Positions 48,631 to 59,993 of a stretch of 64,000 bases of DNA are shown one piece after another. The notes under the pieces were generated by a model. It was not told where the DNA came from, made no database searches, and worked only from the letters and a program-made list of their open reading frames with translations. Each line of letters opens with the position of its first letter. The first letter of the stretch is position 1. The translations under genes and the position numbers were made by a program. Source of the stretch: Bolinopsis microptera (lineage: Eukaryota > Ctenophora > Tentaculata > Lobata > Bolinopsidae); NCBI RefSeq assembly GCF_026151205.1, contig NC_087083.1, positions 10,723,460 to 10,787,459 on the forward strand. Reading direction: 5' to 3'.

Positions 48631-50628
48631 TATAATAAGCGATAATTTTACATCGGCACATGTTTTTGGGAAATGAAACTGACTTAACTAGCGATCAAAA
48701 CTTTTATTAAGAGAGTGTATTCCCAAAGTTCTGGAGTTTGAATTGCGACCTGTCGTGCTGATTATTTGTACGATTGATAAATAATTACAACTTTATAACA
48801 CAAAATATTTGACATAATACCGAGCTTTCAAATTGAGGCTCCGAATTATCATCATGTTATTTGAACACTTCTTTTGTATAATTCTGTATTTGTTTAATGT
48901 AAAGTTGTATTTGTAATGGATAGCTGAGATATTTGGGTTAGTTGTTGCTACGTGCGGGGCAGTGACACACAATGTCCAAAGTTTTCCCATCAAGAGCACC
49001 CAGCCTCGCTTCTTGACAAATAAGTAGGTGTGTGTCTACGATAAAAGCACCATTTAGTTGTGGTAGTTGCAGAATTTTCCTTATATTTTATGCATTTTAT
49101 GCGAAATTTTGTGATAAAATCATTGTTAGTTTTGTAGAGAGCATCACAGCTCTCTAGAAAACTAACAGTTTACTCCCCACCAAATATTTACAATAAAAAT
49201 CAGAAAAGTTGCCGGAAAGTACAACTGCAGTTATAATCCAAGCTAACCCGTCCAGACAAAACGTGCACTGCCCCCCTCCCCCCCCCCCCCCCCTCGTAGC
49301 AACAGACCCATTTACATCTTGATTAAGAGAAAAGCAGTTATATTTGTAATGTTTTGTTATATTTTTGTATCAAATAATCCTACACGCTGTGTGTTTGGTA
49401 CACTATATTTATTATTACTTACCTGACAACTTATTGTAATTCTTTGTTTTCTCCGACCAGTGAAACGTCTCCTCCAGTGTATTATACGGATACTAATTCA
49501 ACAGCCTGCAACTTAATGCAGCTTTGCAGTAAGATCTGCAGAGAATGTCAGTTTGTGTTTTACAGACATCAGATTAAACCGTTAATGTCAGTTTAAAGTT
49601 AGCTCTGTTCGGGCTAATCCGTTAATTGGACCACGTCCTCTGCAGTAGAGGTAGACTTTACCGTAGAATTTCTACTGTTTACATCATTGGTAACGTAAAG
49701 AGACTTATAGACTGCTGAGTTCTGTAGACAACGAATTATTATGATATTCTCTGCATTATTCTCAAATAACGTAAAACATAATGCTGTGGACGGGTTGGCA
49801 ACGAACAGATGACAACGAGATTGCTTACAGTTATGTGTAATAAGACTTACATGTGGAAACCAACTTATGATAAATTATTGGTTTTCTTTTCCAATTCAGG
49901 TAAATCTGATCGTTAGAAATAGATGCAAATTCCCTACTATGATGAATGATAATGTCATATGATGCACTTTGATACCAGATGAGTCACTCAGTCATTGATC
50001 ACGTGTCACTGATCACGTAACTAAACATAATATTGGTTTATAGTTCCACTTTTCAATCTGTAATCTGAAAGTTTCCTACTTTAATTCTAGACCAGTATCC
50101 TGTCTGTAATATATATATAAACTTCTTTAAGGTCGGACGAATCATTAATCCCGTCACGTGACATGACATAATTTGATCACGTGACATGACGTGGTGCTGA
50201 CAAACCCCCCTCTCTGTCGATCTGTTGAGGTGAACATTGTCTGAAATATCAACTGTTACCTACTACCAAGGTAACATCTTATTCAACAATACGGTGGTAG
50301 TTTCTCATGATCAAGAACGATTTTAAAATTCCAGCCCTGATGACTAAGATCTGCAATCAACGGGACCTCTCAAAATGGTCTAATGAGTATTTAATTGGGC
50401 GGTAATTGATTTAATAGGCCGGTAATTGATTGGGTGCCGTTTGTTAGATTTAGTGTATATCTGTATATATCTTAGCATGGGTTTCTTTACAGCTTGATTT
50501 GAATAATATTCAGTGATTCAGTTAAATGATCGCATAATTGTCTGGTTATATTATATATTATATATATTATGATGTTTCTTTTGGAGAAATCCAGTTTCAA
50601 GAGTGCTCTACCCGGGAGGGGAGCATTG
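48631..50628. other. spacer after the LINE
   Basis: Apart from the orphan exon at 49461 it holds a poly-C tract near 49270-49294 and CACGTG motifs near 50000-50190. No complete gene seen. Confidence 0.4.
49461..49596 (+). CDS. orphan exon-like segment with PPxY motif
   Basis: A strong acceptor (TTGTTTTCTCCGACCAG) leads into ETSPPVYYTDTNSTACNL, then MQLCSKICRECQFVFYRHQI and a TAA at 49594; a possible internal donor follows at 49529 (GTAAGA). The PPVYYTD segment recalls the PPYYTD stretch of VOPP1 tails, so this may be a further tail exon of the STMC6-like gene or of a paralogue. Incoming phase 2 does not match the known last donors. Two CxxC-like pairs follow if it is read through. Confidence 0.35.
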
Positions 50629-50739
50629 TACAATGAAAACAACGATTCTACAAACTCAGAGTTTCATGCAAATGCAATCGACACTGACGATTGCATTTGC
50701 ATGAAACTCTGAGTTTGTAGAATCGTTGTTTTCATTGTA
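50629..50739. repeat. 52-bp perfect inverted repeat with 7-nt loop
   Basis: Arm 50629-50680 (TACAATGAAAACAACGATTC, then TACAAACTCAGAGTTTCATG, CAAATGCAATCG) is exactly complementary to 50688-50739; the loop is ACACTGA. No mismatch was seen. Confidence 0.95.
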
Positions 50740-51812
50740 TTATATATATTATACATATATTATTATAGTATTAGTAGTATGCGTCTAGTTATATAATATA
50801 TATGCTTTAATTGTTGTGTGTATTATGGTACAGAATGATACACTACAGCCATTTATATATATTTGAGTAGCTTGTTCACTGTATTATACTGATCTAAATA
50901 CCAAGCTAAATGCTCAATTAGATTTACCAATATTTTCCCACTACACAGAGAAATCCCAATATAAACATATTATAATCCTAACTTTTTACAATTCTGTCAC
51001 ATTCTGTCATGTTTTGCTGGTTTTCTAAAAGATTTCGCAATTGATTTAGGAATCGTGTAATCGTGTAATGGTGAATAGGATACAAGGATACAAGGATACA
51101 AAAGTGTTAATCACATTTATTGAGTTCACAATAGTGGTAATCCTGAAATACACATTGACATCATGGGCAAGTAATGGTCGCAAAAATTGATGATAGATAT
51201 GGATGTAGTATCTACTTCTTGTAAGATGGTAATGGATATAAATATGACAATGAACAAACCACTCTCATTGTAATGCTGCTCCTATAAGGAAACGTCCGAC
51301 ATTATAATCCAAAGCTATCAATTAGCACTGATTTCATTATATCCACTGTATGTTAATTAGAATGCTATTAATGAGAATTGGTCTGATCGATTGGCGGAAA
51401 CTCCACAGCAATTGTGGAGTTCAGACAAATTACTGAGGAGAATTCTGCTGTCATCAAACATCAGAAGTTAACTAGAAACCCATACCAAAATCAGACTTCA
51501 TCCAGCAGTCCCGTTATTTCTGAGTTTCTGAGTTTCTGGAAATGAAAAAGTTGTTGCTTTCTACATATACGGAACACGCGGTAACAAATGTTCAGAAAAA
51601 GCGTCCTATCGTAATAAAATAAAATTTGCTTCGCGCGCAGCGCACGCACATATAATCGCGGGAGTAGATTCCCGAGATTGCGTTGCCAGCTAGCTAAGAC
51701 TGAAGACATAAGACGTATGGAAGACTAGAGACCGGAGACGGACAATGTTTGAAGCCTGAAGGATAAAGACGAGATCATAATATCAACGGAGAAGTCCTTG
51801 AAAGGGAGCATA
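50740..51812. other. spacer upstream of the small ORF
   Basis: AT-rich, with a minus frame of 72 codons (51491-51709) of no recognised family and a GC-rich patch at 51630-51690. No gene supported. Confidence 0.4.
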
Positions 51813-51950
51813 ATGCGTGGTACAGTCTTAAATCTTGTCACACGTGTGGCAAGACCGTCGGAGTTTTGTCACAAAGCTGAAAGCGAAAGTAATTGGGTTA
51901 AGGAAATGGTTCGGGCTGCATTAAAAATAGTGGGGGTTTTCAGTTTGTAA
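51813..51950 (+). CDS. small ORF, 45 residues, unrecognised
   Basis: ATG at 51813 opens 45 codons ending TAA at 51948. It starts MRGTVLNLVTRVARPSEFC, continues with the polar segment HKAESESNWVKEM and ends with a hydrophobic stretch (ALKIVGVFSL). The Arg-rich, acid-free first 15 residues resemble a mitochondrial targeting leader. The purine-rich, stop-rich 100 bp upstream looks like a 5' UTR. It could equally be the first exon of a larger gene (possible donor GTAATT inside) or chance. It lies 460 bp before the MCFD2-like start. Confidence 0.3.
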   Translation: MRGTVLNLVTRVARPSEFCHKAESESNWVKEMVRAALKIVGVFSL

Positions 51951-52169
51951 TAAATTATCTGTCTCTGAAGAGTCTTTAAAGACATTAGTCAGCCTTAAAG
52001 TACCACAGCATTTTGGATCTATTCACTATAATTGTAATCATCGGAGACTGTAAAGTGAAGACCAACAAGAAAATGAGTCTCCCAAATAAATATTTAATAT
52101 TCTATGCCCAGAAAGAAAAGCGGCCACGACCTCAAATCCAGAATAGATTGTGGCCTGAGTTTCACACTT

Positions 52170-52265
52170 CACTCGCTGGATGTGGGCATCGAACTAGCAA
52201 CCTCACGACAAGTAACCCGACCCAACGAGCTGGTCTGGGTCGGCAGGCTGGAGTGAGTGAGCCAT
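52170..52265 (-). repeat. tRNA-like pol III promoter, possible SINE
   Basis: On the minus strand an A-box-like AGCTCGTTGGGTCGG is followed 38 nt later by a B-box-like TAGTTCGATGCCC, the spacing found in tRNA genes. A cloverleaf acceptor stem is not evident, so a tRNA-derived SINE or tRNA relic is likelier than a functional tRNA. Confidence 0.4.
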
Positions 52266-52410
52266 TATCCCATGTGATCATGGAACGCTAGCTTTACAAC
52301 CGCACTTTGTATATACACTGTGTATACTATATTTGTCACTGACACCTCCCTTGTCACTTCTGGTTTTTGTTCGAACTGTTACACTTGTGTTGAACGTGTT
52401 TTGTTGTGAC

Positions 52411-53793
52411 ATGTTGTCCGTCCTTGTGCTCTTCGTCTGCTTGTCATGTGTTTTGTCTCACGGAGATCACGAACATCTTGAGAGGTTAGTCAGGGGAACC
52501 AACAGGCAACGTTACGCCACTGTGTCAACCTAGAGCTTTTCATATTATCCACTGAATACGAGATAATTTACACAACCAGCACAGCAGTGAGATGTTGCAC
52601 CGTTGAGATTATGACATGGCACATATGGACAATAAACCGTTGAATGACGATTCTTTAATTATTTAGTACGAATTAACGCACTTATTTACTTGTCACGTAA
52701 TTAATTAGTTCTATTAATAACGACGTCTCCTCAGTAAGGAACACATACTGATGCATCTTAAGGAGACACTAGGGGAATTGACAGACGAAATGAAAGTTAG
52801 TAATATTCAGTAATATTTAGTAATATACAGTAATATTCAGACTTCAGTAATATTCAGTAATATTCAGTAATATTCAGTAATATTCAGTAATATTCAATAA
52901 TGTTCAGTAATATTCAGTAATGTTCAGTAACATTCAACTCTTGAACGAGCCACAATGGTATGTGGGTCATAAATGCGCAACATTCCAGTATCTATCATAA
53001 TTATTCCTCAGAATAAAATGACGGAGGAAGAACAGTTACATTTCCATTGGTTCCGACAACACGACTACGACAATAACAAACACTTGGACGGGCTAGGTCA
53101 GTGAAAAGGTTCAGGAAAGAGTGGGTAAATATGTTGCCCGTAGTTTACCTGGGGACCTAATTTCTCTTCATAAACAGATTGAAGCTGCGGCTTGAGGGTT
53201 TGAAGCTGCGGCGGAATGACAGGCTAAGCGCCGCCTAGTAACCCGTATTAGTAATAGTACAGTGAAAGAGGATGAAAAATTCAGAATTTTGCTGTTTTAG
53301 TAAGTTCAGTATCATGAACCCATACTGATAGTATGGACTATGGTCTATATGTTATGTTATAACGATAGATCGTAAATTATAAAACAAAGAACGGTCCTGA
53401 TCTGACGTAAACGCTTGCTTGTCACGTATTTTGATTGGTAAAAGAAACTAAAATTTCAAAAACTCACCTAAAAACCTTTTTTTCAGAACTTGTACATGCA
53501 ATTTCACATTTTAACGATGGACCAATGGACGAAGCAGCATTGATAGAGGTAAGTGTTTTTAAAGTCAGCGCAAAATTTATTAAGCCCTTCTCCAGATGGA
53601 ATGATTTCTTTTAGCATTAAACAGCATTAGCAGTACAGGTGATTATTACTGATTATTACTGATTATTACTGAATATTACTGAATATTACATAATGTTCAG
53701 GTGATTGATGAGATTCTGCAGGCAGACGATAAAAACAACGACGGACTACTAGATTACATTGAATTCTCTGAAGCTGAGAGACATTTCATTTGA
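52411..53793 (+). CDS. MCFD2: MCFD2-like EF-hand protein of the secretory pathway
   Basis: Five exons join in phase: 52411-52484, 52735-52795, 53012-53096, 53487-53548 and 53701-53793 (TGA 53791), giving 124 residues. A signal peptide (MLSVLVLFVCLSCVLSHG) is followed by EHILMHLKETL, matching the KEHIMEHL-type start of mature MCFD2, and then by two EF-hands. Loop 1 is DYDNNKHLDGLE and loop 2 DKNNDGLLDYIE; the acidic Ca2+ ligands are present in both, with positions 1, 3, 5, 9 and 12 conserved. Vertebrate MCFD2 binds the lectin LMAN1 and ferries coagulation factors V and VIII from ER to Golgi; an invertebrate homologue would be a soluble cargo-receptor subunit. The introns carry 10-bp minisatellites, and a MITE end begins 6 bp after the first donor. 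A poly(A) signal AATAAA lies at 54056. The related CGREF1 is less likely, given the compact length. Confidence 0.9.
52491..52522 (+). mobile_element. terminal fragment of the same hAT MITE family
   Basis: AACAGGCAACGTTACGCCAC and its flanks match the right end of the element at 10737-11022. Only the end is present, starting 6 bp after the MCFD2-like exon 1 donor. Confidence 0.7.
52797..52935. repeat. 10-bp minisatellite (AATATTCAGT)n in intron 2 of the MCFD2-like gene
   Basis: About 13 copies beginning immediately after the exon 2 donor. A related GATTATTACT 10-mer array lies in intron 4 at 53640-53690. Confidence 0.9.
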
Positions 53794-54785
53794 TGATGTT
53801 TCAACCTCACATTTGTTGTCGTATTTCGGTGCAGTTGCAATATGTCCTGGGTTTAGTTGTTGTTTTGGGATTTAGGCTGATTGGGTGCCCAATTAAACTG
53901 ATTGGGTGCCCTGTTAAGTTTTTACTGTGTGGGAACTAGGTCTAATTGGGTTCAGCTGTCAGTCACCCGTTTCAACTTATCATCAACAACTGACCACGAG
54001 TGGGATTATCCACCATATCTTGTCCAGAGCTGATATGATTAGCTTTACTTCTAATAATAAATATCAGTAAAGCACTGAAGACAATTGATCAAACGACATC
54101 ATTGGGCACTGTCCTCAGATTTTCAAAATCTCACTTTCATACTGACAGTGACTGTGTTCCGGATGGCAACGAGAAAAGGATTTTTATAATCAAAGAATTA
54201 TTAACCTATATGTAACTGTAAGATCAGTAAAGAATTTTGTTTCATGTTATAGCTGCATTACTTGATTCAATTATAACTGTATTACTTGATCCAGTTATAA
54301 CTGTATTACTTGATCCAGTTAAGTTATTAACACATTGAACTTATATAATCATATTTATATTACCACTTCAATTTTACAAATTTGTACTCGATAGACAATT
54401 GACAAAGTTTTACTATCAAAAATACAATTGTATTTATAAAAATGAGTAAGTGATTAATAAATTCCATTTTTGTCTTCTTGAACAGGAAAAAGCAATAAAA
54501 AACGTGCTGCGTCAGGTACAGCAGCACAAGTTCACAGTCAAACAAATATATAACCTTACGTTTACGGAGATACGGTAAAACATAATATATGCAGAATTAT
54601 TAACACAAAATGAAGTGAATGAACGCAAAATGAACGTAGAATAAAGTGAATGAACGCAGAATGAATTGTGTATGAATGCAGAATGAAGTGAATGAACGCA
54701 GAATGAACACATAATGACGGATAAGTTTCAGGATACAAAATTGACCGCGATTTTCTGATCCATTGCAATCATTTCGACATACTCT

Positions 54786-55076
54786 TATACACTGTTACAC
54801 ACTGTTACACACTGTTACACACTGTTACACACTGTTACACACTGTTACACACTGTTACACACTGTTACACACTGTTACACACTGTTACACACTGTTACAC
54901 ACTGTTACACACTGTTACACACTGTTACACACTGTTACACACTGTTACACACTGTTACACACTGTTACACACTGTTACACACTGTTACACACTGTTACAC
55001 ACTGTTACACACTGTTACACACTGTTACACACTGTTACACACTGTTACACACTGTTACACACTGTTACACACTGAT
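54786..55076. repeat. 10-bp minisatellite (ACACTGTTAC)n
   Basis: About 29 nearly perfect copies between the convergent MCFD2-like and four-helix genes; an open frame of His-Cys-Tyr-Thr-Leu-type repeats is artefactual. Confidence 0.97.
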
Positions 55077-55134
55077 ACACACAATTACATACTGAGGTAC
55101 TGTTACAGTGTTACAATTGTAATATCCCATAATG

Positions 55135-55215
55135 TAGCCTAAATTAATACTGTTTCTTTAAACTCTGCGTTTTCCAAAGAGGACCAGAGAAGATAACCAA
55201 CAAAAACAAAAAACA
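55135..55215 (-). pseudogene. degenerate duplicate of the last exon of the four-helix gene
   Basis: Downstream of the stop, the stretch complementary to CTCTGCGTTTTCCAAAGAG repeats the exon end at 55291-55312 (TCTGCGTCTTCCGAAGAG), with the coding side reading FVGYLLWSSLE in place of FVGVPLLLYCLVLFG. The C-terminal stop is lost in the copy. It is probably 3' UTR now. Confidence 0.5.
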
Positions 55216-55284
55216 CGTGATATCCTTATAAGGTCACGTTACAGCGGTGAAACTTCTTAATAAGGGTGTCACGTATTTTCCTGT

Positions 55285-56532
55285 TTACAGTCTGCGTCTT
55301 CCGAAGAGAACCAGACAGTAGAGGAGAAGGGGGACTCCAACAAAGATAGATTGTAGAATTCTCACCCAGTCCATACCTCTACGGCTTTTACTGAAATAAA
55401 AACAAATTTACTGAAATAAAAACAGTCCGGGAAGATTATTTCTTATTAGAAACAAGCGATATATCTTGTTGGTGAGATAGTATATGTAGTAATACATTAG
55501 TAGTAGTAAGGTATACATTATACACTACTATTATTATAGTAGTAATGTTAACCTTACTTAAAACAGTTTCGCAAATGGTCATACGGGTTTTATTAAAACT
55601 TTCTTTAAATAGAACGGATAAAGGAATATAATTCCTTTATCCGCCATTTCTGAAATCTGGGCAATGTATTGGATAACTTCCAGTAGCGCGCGATCGCCTT
55701 ACGGCGGCAATGTATTGGATAACTTACATCACACAGTCTAGAGGGCCTTTGTGAAGACCGAGACCGAGACAAAACGCGATCAACCCTCCTGAAATCAGAT
55801 GAAATTGTTTTAACATTATATACAAGGGGTCTTTATATAGCTCAGGTACTGTTTGCCCGATTGAGGTAATTCATTTTGGTATGGCTTACCATCATCACCT
55901 ATTCGAGGAATATGTTAAATTCAAGAATTTTGGTTCGCATCGGTTTGGCTAGATAAACTTTTAAAATAATGTAACAGCTACAAACCTGCTAGGGAGATGC
56001 CAATGTCTTTACTGTCAAGGTATTTGGAAACGAAAACCACAACGAACATAGCAACGAGGAAGAGCCAAAGAATTAGACCACTACTGTCAGCCCCAGTGCA
56101 CTCGTGTCCTGTAAATATTATGTAAATATTTAGTATATTATATAAATATTTAATATATTATACAAATATTTAATATATTATACAAATATTTAATACATTG
56201 ACATTGTGGTTCTGGATCTAAAAGAAAGTTAAGCCGACAATTTTTTGAGATGCGAAGCTTCTTCTTACTATAAACATCATTGAAATAAACAATCTCTATA
56301 CTTCCCTTGTGTATTCAGTTAAACTTAATGAATCTAGAGTGTATTGTTGTATCTGCAATATTCTCCTATTACCATACTATCACACATCGGTATAACGTTA
56401 AATCAGAAGCAACAAAGAAACTTTATAGTTTTACTAACCGTCAATGTCGAGGATGCGAACGCAGAGAGCATATCCCAGGGTTGACAGAAGGATAAAGATC
56501 TCATCCGGGAGGTAGTATTTGATAGGTTGCAT
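55285..56532 (-). CDS. four-helix small membrane protein, unrecognised
   Basis: Four minus-strand exons join with matched phases and GT-AG borders: 56532-56439, 56108-55986, 55788-55728 and 55390-55285 (stop TAA). ATG at 56532 has an in-frame TGA two codons upstream, supporting the start. The 127-residue product has no cleavable signal. Predicted helices lie at about 11-28 (EIFILLSTLGYALCVRIL), 42-61 (GLILWLFLVAMFVVVFVSKY), 66-84 and 102-123, and it ends in a basic GRRRL tail. A conserved-looking loop, IDGHECTGADSSG, lies between helices 1 and 2. I do not recognise the family; a small TMEM-type endomembrane protein is the natural guess. It is convergent with the MCFD2-like gene. The four-way phase agreement makes the model solid even without a name. 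Confidence 0.75.
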
Positions 56533-59095
56533 ATTTCAGCTGCTTTTGCACGTGCAATAAAGCTAGAATTAAGTGATAATTAATTATGCAATATAACTTA
56601 AAAACTAAAAAATATGTGATAATTAATTATGAATCAGTTAAAGAAAGGTTTGAACCCACCTTATCAAGGAGAAATAATTATAAAGAATAAAACTTGTGTC
56701 AACAATATTTAAATTAATTTCATAATCATTCGATTCATAAAACATAATAACAAAATTAAAATATCTTTATGAAGCTAACAATTGGAGTATTCAAACTGTA
56801 ATAGCAATGTTACACTTCACACTGTCAACCAACATAAGTCATATGTAACACACAGATCGAACAAATTGGTATTGTGAAGCAGCATCCGGCCAGCAGCATA
56901 CACTGCACTTTACAACTACTTGCAATTGGACACAATTTTACTAGCATTAATTACTAGCAATGTCGTTTCATGGGTGCTGTAACTCATAAATAAATATAAA
57001 CATAAATTCATACAAATTAAATGTTTGTACTTTAATACGAAACATGCTAGTTAAGTAGTAATAACTGGTTAAAATACTCTCGTAAGCTTTAAAGGTCCGG
57101 CGAGTTGCAATATGAAAGTTGCACTAACTGACAGGATCAAACACGAGTTTAAAAACGAATCTCGGTCGCCAACAGTTGTTTGTCAACAGCTATTTTCAAA
57201 CACCAGCACCAATTCATCAGAGACATGATAGTTTCAGCAAGAGATAGGAAAGAGTGGAGGGTATTGACAACGTATACCAAAGGCCAGCCATTCGAATGAT
57301 TGAGGAGACCGTTACAAATACAAGTTATTATGGTAACGTGTTGTTATGGTAACGTGTTGTTATGGGAACGTAGTAAATATTTTCCGTCGACGTAAACAAA
57401 ATAGTAATTATTTAACCTACATTGAACAACCGCTGAAAATTTCGTATTTTATTCGTCTCGAGTTTCACTGTCCTCCAACTCGATACACTTTTTCAGCCCC
57501 AAATTATGATATTGTCTCAAGTAAGACTTAAATTCAAGTTTGATAATTACGGCTAATACTGCATTATCTCATCGATGGTGGTGGGGCGGCGGAGGGGTAC
57601 ACGTGCATGCGAAGCCGTACAACAATTTGCTATCAACTGCTAGTGCTATACAAGTACAATTATAAGGAGGCAAAAACGCGGTGAAAACGATAAAATTGAA
57701 AGTAGGAATTTTGTGGAAACAATTGATACGTAGGAAAAATTTAAATTCAAATGTGAAAAATCCGATGAGAAGTAACTTTGGTAATAACTGTATTTTATTA
57801 CTGATTAGTTACGGTATTTATTATAAACTGATAAATAAGTACAATTTACAACAAAATCACAAGTTTGAAACAAAAACGTACCTATCATAAATCTGATTTT
57901 AAGTATTTATCATTATTCAAGCATTAGCTTCAAACAAAACCTTTCCGTTATAAAAAACAGAAAACAACTTTACACAACGGTATTCGACGCAGGCGGTAAA
58001 GACCAGCGTATACAACAAACCTTGTAAGTAGCTGTTAGAAGTTGTGACGTTGTGTCTCTCACTTACTGACTAGTGACTTACTGACAACCACGTTACAGGG
58101 GTTTGGTAAAGCTGGAGTATCTGTATAGTTTCTAGAGGGAGGTAGAGGGGTCTAGAAAATAATGGGAGGGGAGAGCTGCAGAGGGGGTCTAGAAAATAAG
58201 GGGGGAGAGGGGGTCTATATAAGAAGGGGGGAGAGGAGGTCTAGAAACGAAGGGGAGGGGGAGAGGGGGTCTAAAAAAGAAGGGGGAGGGGTCTCAAATA
58301 TCCAATATATGGCTCCTAATCCTCCCTGCGTCCTAAAATAGTGTTTCTCTTGTCTCGAATATGAACGATCGGTAACGAAAGCACACAACACACGATAACC
58401 TATAGTTATTAAAACTTTAGAGCTTTGTCAGTCACAAATGCTACACTCCTTCAAGAGATCACGTGACCACGTGACCAAATAAAGAGATCACGCGATCACT
58501 CATCACCTCTGTGACCTTATCCTATTTTAACAGCAGCACACACGGGATACGTGACATAAGACTTCGTCGATAAAGCCTTTTTAGTGCCCATGTTCCGAGC
58601 TCCCCTTCATAGGAATCAGTTTAAATGTTAAATATGTTATCTCTGTCCGTACCCCCTGACTGCTGGAATACGGATTCCTTGCTTAGACTGAGATCAGCTA
58701 TACTTGGTCTCTTCATATTGGCGGGTTAGTGTACACCTATCAGAGTATCAGCAAAGATAATTCGGGACAGAAATTCAGGAATTGTTAACTCTACTCGTCT
58801 CATTTGACTTCTGATATGAGATTATGTGAATAATGAATATGATTAAGCTGATCACATGTAAAGTTAGTGACAGGAAACTTCTCCCAATTAGATCTACCTT
58901 CCACAAAGTTAACAGTTAATCAAATTCAGAAACGACAAATGACAACTTTTTCCAAGTTACGACCTCCCAAGTATTCAAAAGGGAGAAGGGACCCCCCCAC
59001 CCCAGCTTGATATCATTTCTTCCAAGCATCGGATCATTTCTTTTTAGTTTTTTTGCACACCTAAAAATGATTGAAGAGCTCGTATTATGTACTTA
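56533..59095. other. AT-rich spacer and upstream region of the four-helix gene
   Basis: Contains G/A-rich direct repeats GGGGAGAGGGGGTCTA at 58135-58295 and CACGTGACC repeats at 58460-58480. No coding region beyond short random frames. Confidence 0.5.
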
Positions 59096-59100
59096 TATAT

Positions 59101-59795
59101 AGAAAACGGAGTTTCTTAGTGTTTAGTGTACGCTAGTCAAGCTCTAGTCACGAAGCACGAACGGCAGGGCGTACCGTAAGGTAGAAATGAAACGAGTATA
59201 TTAAAATGGATAATTAATTAAAAGGAAAAGTAATACAAAGTGAACGTCAACAGACAAAAACTTCCAAGTGTTCGCTCCAAGCGATTGCCGTGAATATAGA
59301 TCACACTACGTGTCTAGTCACAGAGAATAGTACTCAGTTAAACTGGCTATTGACAATCGAATCCCTTAAAATGATTAAGGGGCAACTAAGAAGTGAGCTC
59401 TCCACTTCCGGCTCTTCGGGTATACTCTCAAAACTCGTCACGCCACACTGCGTGACGGCACAACGCATCTGCTTGTACCACGTGACACGCCGTCTCGCCA
59501 ATGAGCACTCCACTAGCAGTCACGCTGTGGTCGCGAGGACCAACCACAGGCCTGGCTGTAAGTCAGGTGCAAAGTGAGCGGACGGCTCGTTTCACTTTCA
59601 GAGTTCAGACAGTTAGTCTGACAGTAGTTCTGCCAGCCAACCGACTTACACTCAAAATGTGTAACTCCCAAATACGAACATATAAAAACATTGGTTATTA
59701 TATACCCGGAAACACATACTAAATTCTACGTCCCGTAAACGTTATACTAAAACTAAGATATCCTAAAAGATATCTCTAAATACCATATTACAACA
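59101..59795 (-). repeat. LTR, 3' copy in element orientation
   Basis: It is repeated at 61627-62321 with a constant offset of 2526 bp. The polypurine tract abuts it at 59796-59804 on the complementary strand. Confidence 0.9.
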
Positions 59796-59993
59796 TCTCT
59801 ACCCAAAAATTTTTTTCGAATATTTTAAAACAATAAAATAATCGCCCTTTTCAAAATTTAAATTTCAATGCTCCCACGCATCAAAAGTCCAAAACTTAAA
59901 AATAAGTCAAGTCTCAAAATATAATACACGGCCCTAACCCTGTGCATTAAATTTAAATCATCAAAATCCTTAAGTTAAAACTGAAATTGACTT

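Noticed and set aside
54763-55095. 110-codon frame over the ACACTGTTAC array
   Set aside because: Repeat translation only, between two convergent genes.
59290-59722. Plus frames of 95 and 73 codons, repeated at 61816-62248
   Set aside because: They lie within the LTRs, antisense to the element, and are duplicated with them; no sign of coding selection.
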